Source: Natrinema halophilum (GTDB taxonomy: Archaea; Halobacteriota; Halobacteria; Halobacteriales; Natrialbaceae). Taken from it: a stretch of DNA of 64,000 nucleotides. A model generated the notes under the pieces. The model saw only the letters and a program-made list of their open reading frames with translations. It searched no databases and had not been told where the DNA came from. This document shows, in pieces, positions 51,852 to 60,956 of the stretch. The position numbers and the translations under genes are program-made. Location: contig NZ_CP058601.1 in the NCBI RefSeq assembly GCF_013402815.2, positions 1,550,001 to 1,614,000 of the forward strand, given 5' to 3'. Numbering within the stretch: position 1 is the stretch's first letter; each line of letters starts with the position of its first letter.

Positions 51852-52173
51852 GGGGTCTGACGAATGCTACGAGGCTCGTGAGTGAGGAAGTCGTATCTCA
51901 GTTGGCCCGCGACGAGTATGACGGTGACAAAAACTAACCATTTGGCCTACGAATCCTCGGGTCGAACCTGCGCCACGGAGAGTTGACTGGGGTTCCCGTT
52001 CGACTCTCTCGCCGTAAACGGGCGGTATACAAGGTAATCCAGCCGCTGTCCGGTCAATTCGCTTTGACGAGAAACTCGATCCGCACTCCCCGATTTGAAC
52101 ACTGTGAGACGTGCTCGCTCCGCTGTGCGCGCCTCACAAGCTCGAATCGTCTCGGTCGGATTTATAAAATAAA
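51852..52173. other. Right end of the element and tRNA-proximal remnant
   Basis: Contains a short acidic frame tail (about 51835-51937), the right direct repeat, and about 70 bases between it and tRNA-Tyr that look like the residue of another insertion at the same tRNA. Confidence 0.5.
51982..52091. repeat. 110-bp direct repeat, right copy (element boundary)
   Basis: Counterpart of 47533-47642. Here the tRNA-like end extends further (TCCGCACTCCCCGATTTGAA, 52080-52101), one mismatch from the tRNA-Tyr 3' end at 52174. The two repeats bound about 4.4 kb. Confidence 0.85.
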
Positions 52174-52247
52174 TCCGCCCTCCCCGATTTGAACGGGGGA
52201 CAAGTCGATCTACAGTCGACTGCTCTACCAGTCTGAGCTAAGGGCGG
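52174..52247 (-). tRNA. tRNA-Tyr (anticodon GTA)
   Basis: On the minus strand acceptor CCGCCCT pairs with AGGGCGG followed by A. The anticodon stem GTCGA/TCGAC encloses CTGTAGA, giving anticodon GTA. The T arm CCCCG-TTCAAAT-CGGGG is intact. Its 3' end is the apparent attachment site for the neighbouring element; integration left this gene complete. Confidence 0.95.
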
Positions 52248-52372
52248 GCACTCCAACGTAGCCTCCGAGGGGATCATAAGGGTTATTATTTGAAACGGGA
52301 GGATCGTGTAATCGAACACGAACGGCAGAATGATTGATATAGGTGGCGTGACAACACCGGTATACTTCGGCT

Positions 52373-53020
52373 ATGAGCAAGATCACGTTCCGCGCGGATG
52401 ACGACCTCGTCGAGCAACTCGAGTCGCTCGACGCTTCGAAGAGCGAAGCGATGCGGGAAGCGCTTCGATCGTATCTCGAAGCCGACGACGCAACCGGAGG
52501 TAGCGGGAGCGATTCGGAATCGGAACGTGATCAGGACCAGGCGATCGAGGACGTGATTCGCGAGCGGGTCGACGAACAGCTGGCAGCGCGACTGGGAGAG
52601 GGTGCTCGCCCCGGAACGAGGTACGCAAATGGGCATGGCCGGGAGGTCGCACAGTCGCCTGAACCACAGGATGTCAACGTCACGATTTCCCTGGAAGGGG
52701 CTGTGGCCCAGTCGGACGGCCAGTCCCAGACCGCTCGCGTTCGCAGCCGGGAAACGGCCGACGGTGATCAGTCGGTGAACCGACCACGGGAGCAGACTGG
52801 ATCGCAACCCCACGATCGCGACGGAGCAAGGCAGTGCAACCAGTGTGGCGACCATCTCAATGGCGACCACGTCTATTGTCCAAACTGTGGTGAAAAAGCC
52901 TCGCGGCGGTTGTTCTGTGACTGCGGCGACGAGATCCGTTCCGACTGGTCGTTTTGCCCCGGGTGCGGCAGACGGACACCTGCAGCGGACGTCCTCGAGT
53001 CGGACGGTACCCAATACTGA
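52373..53020 (+). CDS. cdrL: CdrL-like regulator: RHH domain plus double zinc ribbon
   Basis: The 215-aa protein starts MSKITFRADDDLVEQLESLD with SKSEAMREALRSYL, an RHH DNA-binding domain. A long acidic linker (about 45-150) follows, then two zinc ribbons (QCNQCGDHLNGDHVYCPNCG; FCDCGDEIRSDWSFCPGCG). Position directly upstream of a short RHH gene and ftsZ2 matches the haloarchaeal cdrL-cdrS-ftsZ2 locus, where CdrL and CdrS control cell-division genes. The symbol is assigned from this synteny and architecture. Confidence 0.82.
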   Translation: MSKITFRADDDLVEQLESLDASKSEAMREALRSYLEADDATGGSGSDSESERDQDQAIEDVIRERVDEQLAARLGEGARPGTRYANGHGREVAQSPEPQDVNVTISLEGAVAQSDGQSQTARVRSRETADGDQSVNRPREQTGSQPHDRDGARQCNQCGDHLNGDHVYCPNCGEKASRRLFCDCGDEIRSDWSFCPGCGRRTPAADVLESDGTQY

Positions 53021-53217
53021 CCAGTGTAAGACATGGAAAGTCACACTGGGCGAAAGTTTTATTATCCAAGCCAAACATCGCCTTAGTCGCGTAAGACGGA
53101 ATGTCTTACACCCGTCGATAAGACGGAAAATCGCCCCAGAGCGGGTGGTTGCGGTGTAAGACACGCCGCGTCTGACAGGGGCGCACCACCGTCTTACCCC
53201 CAACGGGGAATACAACC
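53021..53217 (+). promoter_or_regulatory. cdrS-ftsZ2 control region with repeated GTAAGAC boxes
   Basis: Five exact GTAAGAC/GTCTTAC heptamers occur at 53026-53032, 53091-53097, 53103-53109, 53156-53162 and 53191-53197, plus ATAAGAC at 53118-53124. The pair at 53091-53109 is an inverted repeat with a 5-bp spacer. A TATA-like TTTATTATCC lies at about 53057-53066. RHH proteins bind such short boxes cooperatively, so CdrL and/or CdrS are the obvious candidates. Confidence 0.65.
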
Positions 53218-53397
53218 ATGGAGCGTGTAACACTGCGAATCCCGAAACAGCAGATCGAGGAAGTCGAACAGTTAGTCGACTCGGGCGAGTTCCCGAACCG
53301 GAGCGAAGCGATCCGGTCGGCCGTCCGTGAGATGGTCAACGAACAACAGGACGGGCCGAACGAACGGTCCGGCAAACGCAACTGGGCCAAGGTATAA
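53218..53397 (+). CDS. cdrS: CdrS-like short RHH regulator
   Basis: The 59-aa protein [20 protein letters not shown] with [16 protein letters not shown] is a minimal ribbon-helix-helix protein. Its TAA at 53395-53397 is two bases before the ftsZ2 ATG at 53400, so the two are co-transcribed. In Halobacterium and Haloferax the orthologue CdrS regulates ftsZ2 and other division genes. The multiple heptamer boxes immediately upstream are likely targets of it or of CdrL. Confidence 0.88.
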   Translation: MERVTLRIPKQQIEEVEQLVDSGEFPNRSEAIRSAVREMVNEQQDGPNERSGKRNWAKV

Positions 53398-53399
53398 CG

Positions 53400-54587
53400 A
53401 TGCAAGACATCGTTCAGGATGCGTTAGAGAACGCGGAGGAAGAGGCCCGGGAAATGGACGTCTCGATGGACGATGACGAATTTGGCGACCCCCGAATCGT
53501 CATCGTCGGTTGTGGCGGTGCCGGAAACAACACGATCAATCGACTGTATAACATCGGCGTCGACGGCGCCGATACCGTGGCGATCAACACGGACAAACAG
53601 CACCTCAAGATGATCGAGGCTGACACGAAGATTCTCGTGGGCAAGTCGCTCACGAATGGGCTCGGGGCTGGTGGCGATCCGTCGATGGGCGAGCGCGCCA
53701 CAGAGATGGCTCAGAGCACGATCAAGGACGTTCTCGGCGACGCGGACCTCGTGTTCGTGACCGCCGGAATGGGCGGTGGCACCGGCACGGGTGCAGCCCC
53801 CGTCGTCTCGAAAATCGCCAAAGAGCAGGGTGCGATCGTCGTCGGCATGGTCTCGACTCCGTTCAACGTCGAACGTGCCCGCACGGTCAAAGCCGAGGAA
53901 GGCCTCGAGAAATTGCGAGAGCAGGCCGACTCGATCATCGTGTTGGACAACAACCGACTGCTCGATTACGTCCCGAATCTGCCGATCGGAAAGGCGTTTT
54001 CGGTGATGGATCAGATCATCGCCGAAACCGTCAAAGGAATCTCGGAGACAATCACCCAGCCGTCACTAATCAACCTGGACTACGCCGATATGTCCACGAT
54101 AATGAATCAGGGCGGCGTCGCCGTCATGCTGGTCGGCGAGACCCAGGACAAGAACAAGACCGACGAGGTTGTCAAAGATGCGATGAACCATCCGCTTTTG
54201 GACGTCGACTACCGCGGCGCCTCGGGCGGACTCGTTCACATCACCGGTGGCCCCGACCTGACGCTGAAAGAGGCCGAGGGCATCGCCGACAATATCACCG
54301 AACGCCTCGAGGCGAGCGCAAACGTGATTTGGGGTGCCCGTATTCAGGAGAACTACAAGGGCAAAGTACGCGTCATGGCGATCATGACCGGCGTTCAGAG
54401 CGCCCAGGTTCTCGGCCCGACGACTCAGAAGCAGGCCGATAAGTCCCGTGCGAGCATCGAGGGACTGAACGACGGCGACTTCGACGCAAGCAACAACGTC
54501 GAGAGCCGAACGTCGGATTTCGGCGCACAGAGTGATGGCGGGCGCGACAAGGTCGAACAACAGAACGGCGTCGACGTCATTCGCTAA
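53400..54587 (+). CDS. ftsZ2: Cell-division GTPase FtsZ2
   Basis: The 395-aa protein has the tubulin/FtsZ signature GMGGGTGTG (123-131), [15 protein letters not shown] at the nucleotide site, the T7-type region [16 protein letters not shown] and the C-terminal domain [18 protein letters not shown], then an acidic flexible tail. The short acidic N-terminal extension (about 1-30) and linkage with cdrS mark it as FtsZ2 rather than FtsZ1. It polymerises at mid-cell and is needed for constriction. Confidence 0.95.
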   Translation: MQDIVQDALENAEEEAREMDVSMDDDEFGDPRIVIVGCGGAGNNTINRLYNIGVDGADTVAINTDKQHLKMIEADTKILVGKSLTNGLGAGGDPSMGERATEMAQSTIKDVLGDADLVFVTAGMGGGTGTGAAPVVSKIAKEQGAIVVGMVSTPFNVERARTVKAEEGLEKLREQADSIIVLDNNRLLDYVPNLPIGKAFSVMDQIIAETVKGISETITQPSLINLDYADMSTIMNQGGVAVMLVGETQDKNKTDEVVKDAMNHPLLDVDYRGASGGLVHITGGPDLTLKEAEGIADNITERLEASANVIWGARIQENYKGKVRVMAIMTGVQSAQVLGPTTQKQADKSRASIEGLNDGDFDASNNVESRTSDFGAQSDGGRDKVEQQNGVDVIR

Positions 54588-54704
54588 CAGCGGACCCGCT
54601 CGAGCGAATTTCTCGAAGTAGTCCGGACGCTTTCAGCGTTCCTACCACTACTGGAGGAACCTCAATTCTGTGATCGTTTGAAAGAGAGAAACACAGCTGT
54701 CACC

Positions 54705-54755
54705 TCGTGAACGGATAGTCCGAGGGTTCACTTCGTGAACTGATAGTCCGAGGGT
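54705..54755. repeat. Two copies of a 21-bp direct repeat
   Basis: CGTGAAC(G/T)GATAGTCCGAGGGT occurs at 54705 and 54734, 29 bases apart, between the convergent ftsZ2 and ncsA genes. It contains no coding frame; a terminator-related role is possible. Confidence 0.6.
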
Positions 54756-54817
54756 GAGTGTATATTGCGAAAACGGCGCGTAAACGGACTCCAGGCGGAT
54801 GTGTTTTGTATGGTAAT

Positions 54818-55786
54818 TTATGCGAGCGATTCGAGCAACGAACACTTCCGACAGACTTCTCGAGTCGTGGTCGAACCGCACTCGACGCAGTTTTGGAGGT
54901 CGGCGCCGTTGTCACCGGCGTACCGTTCCGCCGCGATATCCGCCAGTTCCTCGTATCCCGAGAGGATCGAGTGGCGGGTGCCCGGGTGATTCTCTTCGAG
55001 TTCGTAGAGAAGTTGCTGTATTTCGCCACGATATGCTTCGCTCGCGTGCGGGCACTCGGTAATGTGTGCTGGGAGGTCGTTGACGTGGGCGTAGAGGGCG
55101 ACTTCCTTTTCGGGGACGTCACGCAGCGGTTTCGCACGTGGAACGAACTCATCTTGCTCCTCGCGGTCCGAAAGCGGGCCGAGACTCGCGTCGAAATGCT
55201 TTGCGATCTGCTCGACGTCGCCTTCGAGGACGTTCATCAGTGCGGTCTGGGCTTCGTCGTCAAGGTTGTGGCCCGTGAGAAGGAGGTCGGCTTCGAGTTC
55301 CGTTGCGTAGTTCGAAAGCAGGTCCCGCCGGAAGACGCCGCAGTACGCACAGGGAGCCATGTTCTCAGGGTCGTCTTCGACGACATCGTCCATTCGGACG
55401 CCGAATTCTTCTTCGTAGCTGACTAGTTCGTGTCGGATTCCGAGCTCTTCGCTGAGTTCCACGCAAGCCTCGACCGATTTGTCCCGGTAGCCGTCGATGC
55501 CTTCGTGAATCGTCAGGCCGACGAGTTCGATGCGGGGATCTTTGGCGAAGGTATCGTGGAGGATCTGTGTGAGGACGACGCTGTCCTTGCCGCCCGAGAG
55601 GCCGATCACCCACGTCTGGGGATTCTCTGGCGTCGCATCGTGCGGAACGAGGTCGTCCCGTCGGATTCGGCGGCGAACCCGCTTTTCGACCGACTCACGG
55701 AAGTGGTCGGCACAGAGGTGTGCCCCGGAGTAGGCTGCGTGCATGATCGCCTCCTCGTCACACCGATTGCAGTCCATCGCGGTCAC
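54818..55786 (-). CDS. ncsA: tRNA 2-thiolation protein NcsA (TtuA/CTU1-like)
   Basis: The 322-aa protein has N-terminal zinc CxxC (DCNRCDEEA), the PP-loop LSGGKDSV (64-70), central APCAYCGVFRRDLL Cys pair and C-terminal zinc ribbon (NCVECGSTTTREVCRKCSL). This is the archaeal NcsA/TtuA/CTU1 layout. It adenylates U34 and adds sulfur delivered by the ubiquitin-like SAMP proteins. A second ATG at 55777 (MDC) is an alternative start. It is monocistronic and convergent with ftsZ2. Confidence 0.92.
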   Translation of the reverse strand: MTAMDCNRCDEEAIMHAAYSGAHLCADHFRESVEKRVRRRIRRDDLVPHDATPENPQTWVIGLSGGKDSVVLTQILHDTFAKDPRIELVGLTIHEGIDGYRDKSVEACVELSEELGIRHELVSYEEEFGVRMDDVVEDDPENMAPCAYCGVFRRDLLSNYATELEADLLLTGHNLDDEAQTALMNVLEGDVEQIAKHFDASLGPLSDREEQDEFVPRAKPLRDVPEKEVALYAHVNDLPAHITECPHASEAYRGEIQQLLYELEENHPGTRHSILSGYEELADIAAERYAGDNGADLQNCVECGSTTTREVCRKCSLLESLA

Positions 55787-55917
55787 GTTGCCGTCGAACG
55801 CGTATGTCCGTTTCGTCTCTTCGCTATCGATACAGCCGGCGATCGAATCCGACGCGATCGGCTACTGGTTGTGACGATCGAAACGTATTACGGCTGTCTG
55901 TCTGTCGACACCACGTG

Positions 55918-56612
55918 ATGAGTTACGACAGATCGCCGTCGACGGAGTATCGGCAGATCGACGACTTCGAGAGCGGCGTCGGCTGGTTCGCCCACCCAGA
56001 CGAGGCCGGCCGTCGCGCGAGTCATGCCCTGGTCGGGGACGGGGGTGACGTCTGGCTGTTCGATCCGATCGAGGCACCCGGGATAGACGAAGAGATTCGG
56101 TCTTTTGGCGACGTTGCAGGCGTCGTCGTCTGTTCGGCATACCACGCTCGAGACGCCGACAGGTTCGCCCGCCGATTCGACGTGCCCGTTTACGTCCCAT
56201 CGTGGCTGGCCCGCGTTCACGAGCGGGTCGACGCACCCATCGAGCGCTTCGACGGAGCGTACCCGAGTCGGGATTCGAGGTGCGCGAGGTGAGTCCGATC
56301 CCCGGGTGGTCCGAAGCGGTCGCCTATCGGCGGTCGGTCGGAACGCTGTACGTACCCGATCTCCTCGGGACAGCGCCGCCGTACCTCGTGGACGACGAGC
56401 GACTCGCGGTCTATCTACTCCTTCGACCCATCGTCCCGACGAACGTTTTCGAAGGCATCGCACCGAAACGGATCCTCGTCGGACACGGGACCGGAATCTT
56501 CTCGGATGCTGCAAGCGCCCTCGCCGAGGCACTCTCGACCGCTCGACGGCGGTTTCCACGCGCACTCCTCGAGGGCAGTCCACAGCTCCGTGCGTTGGTC
56601 GACGCGCTCTAA
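55918..56612 (+). pseudogene. Metallo-beta-lactamase-fold-like protein, frameshifted
   Basis: The first frame reads MSYDRSPSTEYRQIDDFESG to RFDGAYP. The second, entered through ESGFEVREVSPIPGWSEAVA, continues RSVGTLYVPDLLGTAPPYLV to LVDAL and stops at 56612. They join if the C3 run 56262-56264 had four Cs, giving 231 aa. The layout (VWLFDPIEAPG, VVVCSAYHARDADRF, ILVGHGTGIF) recalls degenerate metallo-hydrolase folds. Both halves have good codon bias, so a base-calling error is quite likely. Confidence 0.7.
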
Positions 56613-56637
56613 AGATTCGTTGGACGCCGCGTCGGCG

Positions 56638-57357
56638 TTAGGCAGGGACGGTCGGGCGCTCCTCGACGGCCTCTGACCCATCATCGAGGGCCGCAAGCAG
56701 GAGGTCGACGTACTGCTCGCGATCGGGGGCCGAAAACAGTTCGTGACCGCCATCGTAGAGGACGACGTGTTCTGCAGGGACCCGCTCGCCGATCGGGCGG
56801 AGGCTGATGACGGGATCACGAAGCGAGCAGAAGACGACGGCGTCGTGGTCGATCGTCAGCAGATCCCGCTGTGCGCGGCGAGTTTCACGGATGAACGCTG
56901 GAGAGATCCACGATGGAATCGTGGCGAGCTGGTGGTCAGTCGCCCGTTCGCCGAGTGCCTCTCTGTCCATGTTGCTGATCGGCAAACACGGAAACGTGGT
57001 CGGGATCATGGATATCGCCTCCAGCAACGGTTCGGGGAACCCCTCGTCGTATCCCCACCACGGACTCAGGTAGACGTGATTATCCGCGCCGTCGAGGGCC
57101 TGTGCGACGAGCGAGCCGGCACTGTGACCCAGCAGCTGGTAGTCGTCTACGTCGCGGACGTACTCGGCGACCGGCTCGAGCCAGTCAGCTTTGAAGTCGT
57201 CAATGTTGGTGGGGAGTTCGAACGCGTGGACCCGGTAGCCCGCCCCGGTCAGGTTTCCGATGAGCCAACTCATGTTCTCGTGGGTCCAGCGGTTTCCCCA
57301 GCCCATGACGAAGACGAGTTCCTCGTCGCCGTCCTCGTTGAAGATCCGGTGTCGCAT
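56638..57357 (-). CDS. Alpha/beta hydrolase
   Basis: From the ATG at 57357 (MRHRIFNEDGDEELVFVMGW) the 239-aa protein has the nucleophile elbow LLGHSAGSLVA (Ser 79), an Asp in FCSLRDPVISLRP and the catalytic His in YDGGHELF. The fold and spacing are those of a serine alpha/beta hydrolase; the MGWGNRW start is unlike classical esterases. It is convergent with the frameshifted gene. The substrate is unknown. Confidence 0.85.
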   Translation of the reverse strand: MRHRIFNEDGDEELVFVMGWGNRWTHENMSWLIGNLTGAGYRVHAFELPTNIDDFKADWLEPVAEYVRDVDDYQLLGHSAGSLVAQALDGADNHVYLSPWWGYDEGFPEPLLEAISMIPTTFPCLPISNMDREALGERATDHQLATIPSWISPAFIRETRRAQRDLLTIDHDAVVFCSLRDPVISLRPIGERVPAEHVVLYDGGHELFSAPDREQYVDLLLAALDDGSEAVEERPTVPA

Positions 57358-57586
57358 AGGATTCCGTTCGCCGCGAACAGACAAAAACCTGAACTCCTGA
57401 CCCAGGTACCGAGAGTGTCGACTACGTATCGGAGCAGACGGTACCGGGGATCGTCACTGCGCTCGTGACGGTCATCATCGATCCGTCCGGAACTCCAGCG
57501 AGCCGGTTCGCAATCGTCCTGCGAATCGATGCGGGACGCCCGCGAACCGAGAAACGGTTTTAGACGTCGAGTCCCAACGACGAGCG

Positions 57587-58300
57587 ATGAGTGGATTCGA
57601 CCGAGACGAAGCGGTCGACCGCCTCGAGCGGCTCGTCGATACCGTCGAGGAAGAACGGATGCCGGTGCCGGTCCGCGAGGTGTGGGCGTTCGGCGACGTC
57701 GCGCTTGGGCTCGATCCGGTCGAGCGACTGGACGTTTACGCCACCAAAGACGTTCTCGTACGCGACGATAGCGCGACCTCGATTTCGAGCACCGACGCTG
57801 AGGGTGCCCATGGCGGTGATGGCGAGGAAAGGGGTCCGGATGCCCGTTTCCGCGAATCTCACGGTGTCCGGGGCGTCGGAAAATCCGTCAGAGCGGATTG
57901 GGCCGTCGAGTTTCCCCATTTTCTCCGGGCCAACGAAAGCGGCCACGCTGCCCCGGAACGGTGTCTCGCAGCCCACCTCCTGGGGGATGACGAACCAATT
58001 CATTTCGAGGTCTGCAACTCGCGATTCGAGGACAACGTCACCCAGCGACTTCGTGGCGCGCAGTTGCGCGAGGACTACACCCAGTTGCTCGACCCGCGGG
58101 GGGTTTGTCTCTGGGCCGACGGCACCAGAAGCGAGGAGGCATTTCGAAAACTGCGAGAGAGCGAACTAGCGCTGCCGACGTTGTCAGCGGCTCTCGAGAT
58201 GTTGGGGATGGACGACGACGAGGCCGAAGCCGCGGCCAAGGAACTCCACGCGTGGCGCTCGCGCCAGGACGGCGTAACGGTACGCGGTGACGTCGTTTGA
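57587..58300 (+). CDS. Conserved haloarchaeal protein, unknown function
   Basis: The 237-aa protein starts MSGFDRDEAVDRLERLVDTV with PVPVREVWAFGDVALGLDPV and VERLDVYATKDVLVRDD. The N-terminal part suggests a nucleotidyltransferase-like or related fold, but no full motif is present. The middle (about 70-100) is Gly/Asp-rich and probably loop. Good codon bias and a leaderless-looking start support it. I recognise it only as a conserved haloarchaeal family. Confidence 0.8.
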   Translation: MSGFDRDEAVDRLERLVDTVEEERMPVPVREVWAFGDVALGLDPVERLDVYATKDVLVRDDSATSISSTDAEGAHGGDGEERGPDARFRESHGVRGVGKSVRADWAVEFPHFLRANESGHAAPERCLAAHLLGDDEPIHFEVCNSRFEDNVTQRLRGAQLREDYTQLLDPRGVCLWADGTRSEEAFRKLRESELALPTLSAALEMLGMDDDEAEAAAKELHAWRSRQDGVTVRGDVV

Positions 58301-58469
58301 AATCGCTCGTCACGCTGGTAGCGACTGCGTTCCGGACCCCTCGTCCGATTTGGGCGGGACCGAACTGCCATCGCGAATCCGGCACTGTCGTCGTCCCGTG
58401 ATCGCCTTCGCTCGAGGAACGCGGACAGCGAGTCGCCGTTTCTTCGAACGCGGGCCGTTACCGGGGGAA

Positions 58470-59258
58470 TCAAGCGATATCGGCCCGGGCGAACCACAGT
58501 TGGGCGGCGACGAGGAGAGCGACGGTCATCGCAACGAGGATCGCCGCACCCGCGAGGTCGTAACTTCCCTCGAGCAGGATCGCGTTCGGGTCGTAGTACC
58601 GCATCGGGGCAATCGCTCCGACCACCTCGGCGTCAGTTCCCGTCAGGAGCGATTCGGTCAGAAACAGCGCGAACGTCACTCCGAGGGCGACACGTTGGGC
58701 GATCCCCGCTCGGTCGAAAACGACCGATGCGAGCAGACCGATCCCGGCACAGGCAAAGAGGTACGGGATCGAAAACAGGTGGACCGCGATGACGTCCGCG
58801 GCGGCCAGTTGCTCGTCGATTAGTTCCGCACCGACGTAGACCACGATCGGCGGCAAGAGGTTCGCGACGACGACCGGGACGGCTACCGCCGCGAACCGCT
58901 CTCCGACCAGTCGCGTTCGGGAAATCGGCATCGCCAGGAGGACGTCCATCCGGCCACGATCGACGTCGTCGGCGATCGTCCCCGCCGTACTGTAGGCCAA
59001 GTACAGCCCCAGCAGGATCACCCAGCCGAACGTATAGAGTTCGAACGAGAGAAACCCGCCCAGACTGGCCATCGTCTGAATGCCCATCACCTGCAATATC
59101 GGTTCCGGATAGGCCGATAGCAACTGATCTAGATCGACTTCGGCCCGAAACGACGGGTAGACCCAGATGACCATCGCGGCGAGCAACGAGAGGCCGATCG
59201 AGAGGTAGATGCTCCCTCGTACCCGGCGGCGACCATCGTATCGGGTCAACTCAAACAT
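58470..59258 (-). CDS. ABC-2 type transporter permease
   Basis: From ATG 59258 (MFELTRYDGRRRVRGSIYLS) the 262-aa protein has six hydrophobic segments and the ABC-2 cytoplasmic motif AGTIADDVDRGRMDVLLAMP-type region (ISRTRLVGERFAA). It overlaps the end of the ATPase gene by eight bases, so the pair forms one exporter. The cargo is unknown; this type often exports lipids, drugs or small peptides. Confidence 0.88.
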   Translation of the reverse strand: MFELTRYDGRRRVRGSIYLSIGLSLLAAMVIWVYPSFRAEVDLDQLLSAYPEPILQVMGIQTMASLGGFLSFELYTFGWVILLGLYLAYSTAGTIADDVDRGRMDVLLAMPISRTRLVGERFAAVAVPVVVANLLPPIVVYVGAELIDEQLAAADVIAVHLFSIPYLFACAGIGLLASVVFDRAGIAQRVALGVTFALFLTESLLTGTDAEVVGAIAPMRYYDPNAILLEGSYDLAGAAILVAMTVALLVAAQLWFARADIA

Positions 59259-60249
59259 CGTTACCACCCTCGACACCGGTGCCGGCGGCGACGCGATCCG
59301 TCCCTGTCGATTCGTCGTCCAGGTCGTTCTCGCCGTAAAATCGCATGAACACATCCTCGAGCGGTGCCTCCTCGATCGAGAGATCGTGCAGTTTGTACTC
59401 CCGGAGGCGCTCGAGAAGAACGTTGACGTCGCCGGTGAACGTAAACGTGTATTCGGGTTCCGACGCACCGGATTCGCCGCCTGCTGGACCGTCCGGTCCG
59501 GAAACGGTGTGGCTCTCGAGTTCGTGAACGCCCGCGATCTTGAGGTCGTTCGAGTCGATTGGCTCTACAGCGTGCAGACGGACGACTTTTCCGCTTCTTT
59601 CCAGCAGCGTCTCGACCGGCTCGACCGTGACGAGCCGGCCGTTTCGAATGATTCCGACCCGGTCGCAAAGCCGCCGAACCTCACTCAGAATGTGTGAGGA
59701 GAAAAACACCGTTACACCGTTGTCACGTTCGCCTCGAACGAACTCGGTAAAGCGCCGTTGTAACAGGGGATCCAATCCGCTCGTCGGCTCGTCGAGAATC
59801 ACCAGGTCGGGGTCGTGCATGAACGTCGTCACGAGCCCCAACTTCTGGACGTTTCCGCTTGAGTACTCTCGTATCTCGCGATCCAGCGGCGGTTGGAACA
59901 GTTCGAGCAGTTCCTCGCTTCGGTCGTCGCCCTTGATCGAGGCGTGTAGCTCGAGAATTTCCCGTCCGGTCGCAGTTTCGTCGAACGCCAGGTTGTCCGG
60001 GAGGTAGCCGAGGTTGCGTTTCGCCTCGAGGAGTTGGCGTTCGTCGGTGATCTCCTGTCCCAGCAGCCGCGCCGTCCCGGCAGTCGGAGAGATAAATCCA
60101 AGCAGCGTCCGGATCGTCGTCGTCTTTCCCGCACCGTTCGGGCCGAGATAACCGAAGATTTCGCCTCGTTCGACGGCGAACGACACGTCGTCGTTTGCGA
60201 GCACCTCGCCGTAATCCTTCGTGAGCCCCTCGAGTTCGATCGCGTTCAT
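59251..60249 (-). CDS. ABC transporter ATP-binding protein
   Basis: From ATG 60249 (MNAIELEGLTKDYGEVLAND) the 332-aa protein has Walker A GPNGAGKTTTIRTLLG, Q-loop region, ABC signature EYSSGNVQKLG (a degenerate LSGGQ), Walker B LVILDEPTSGLDP and the switch His in FFSSHILSEV. A C-terminal extension (about 215-332) follows, typical of DRA/CcmA-like exporters. It energises the overlapping ABC-2 permease. Confidence 0.92.
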   Translation of the reverse strand: MNAIELEGLTKDYGEVLANDDVSFAVERGEIFGYLGPNGAGKTTTIRTLLGFISPTAGTARLLGQEITDERQLLEAKRNLGYLPDNLAFDETATGREILELHASIKGDDRSEELLELFQPPLDREIREYSSGNVQKLGLVTTFMHDPDLVILDEPTSGLDPLLQRRFTEFVRGERDNGVTVFFSSHILSEVRRLCDRVGIIRNGRLVTVEPVETLLERSGKVVRLHAVEPIDSNDLKIAGVHELESHTVSGPDGPAGGESGASEPEYTFTFTGDVNVLLERLREYKLHDLSIEEAPLEDVFMRFYGENDLDDESTGTDRVAAGTGVEGGNDV

Positions 60250-60394
60250 ACGTATTATTGTCGCGGTGATACCTTTGGTGTGGTGGTTTTGACAACCGGT
60301 TGAGAACGGTACCGATAGCCCTTCAGTTCGAGAGACACGGACCGAGATGACGAACTCGCGCATCCGAGAATCGGGAAGGCTGTTCGAGAGCGAG

Positions 60395-60766
60395 TTATTC
60401 GACGGTCTGTCGTCTCCGTGTATCGAACGCGGTCAACCGGACGAGACCGAAGGCGAGGACCAGAACGAGGCCGCTTCCGGTGAGGACGATGGGAAGTTCG
60501 TTCCTGGCGGGGGTATCTACAAACGCCACGACCGCACGGGGAAAAGCGATCCCGGCGACGCCCACTGATACGACGCCGATCGCAAATGCCGGGACGCGCG
60601 CTCCAGATGGAACGAAGATAATCACGCCCGCTACCACGAAACCGAGTCCAACAGCAGCGGCGTAATCCGGTCCCGGAAAGATTCCGAGCATGTACGCTAC
60701 GAGTGCGAGACCGGCGGCGAGAGCAAGGAGCGTGTCGAATCCCAGTTCGTCGTACAGTTCTGTCAT
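60395..60766 (-). CDS. Small four-TM membrane protein, unknown function
   Basis: The 123-aa protein has four hydrophobic segments (LLALAAGLALVAYMLGIF, YAAAVGLGFVVAGVIIFV, AFAIGVVSVGVAGIAF, LPIVLTGSGLVLVLAFGL). It is monocistronic between the ABC genes and the ferredoxin operon. No family recognised. Confidence 0.75.
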   Translation of the reverse strand: MTELYDELGFDTLLALAAGLALVAYMLGIFPGPDYAAAVGLGFVVAGVIIFVPSGARVPAFAIGVVSVGVAGIAFPRAVVAFVDTPARNELPIVLTGSGLVLVLAFGLVRLTAFDTRRRQTVE

Positions 60767-60956
60767 CTCTCATCTCACCCTGCTCTCGCGAAACGACAAA
60801 GACATTTCTCACGCTGAAAGACGCGTTTCAGCCAGCGGCTCGACTGACTGCGGAACGGGCGTCCGAGTTCCGAAAACGTGCCCCGATGTCGAATTCTGCC
60901 TCGGAACGACGAAGCGATCCCGCTACTCGAGCACGCACGAACGAACCTGGTTTGCC

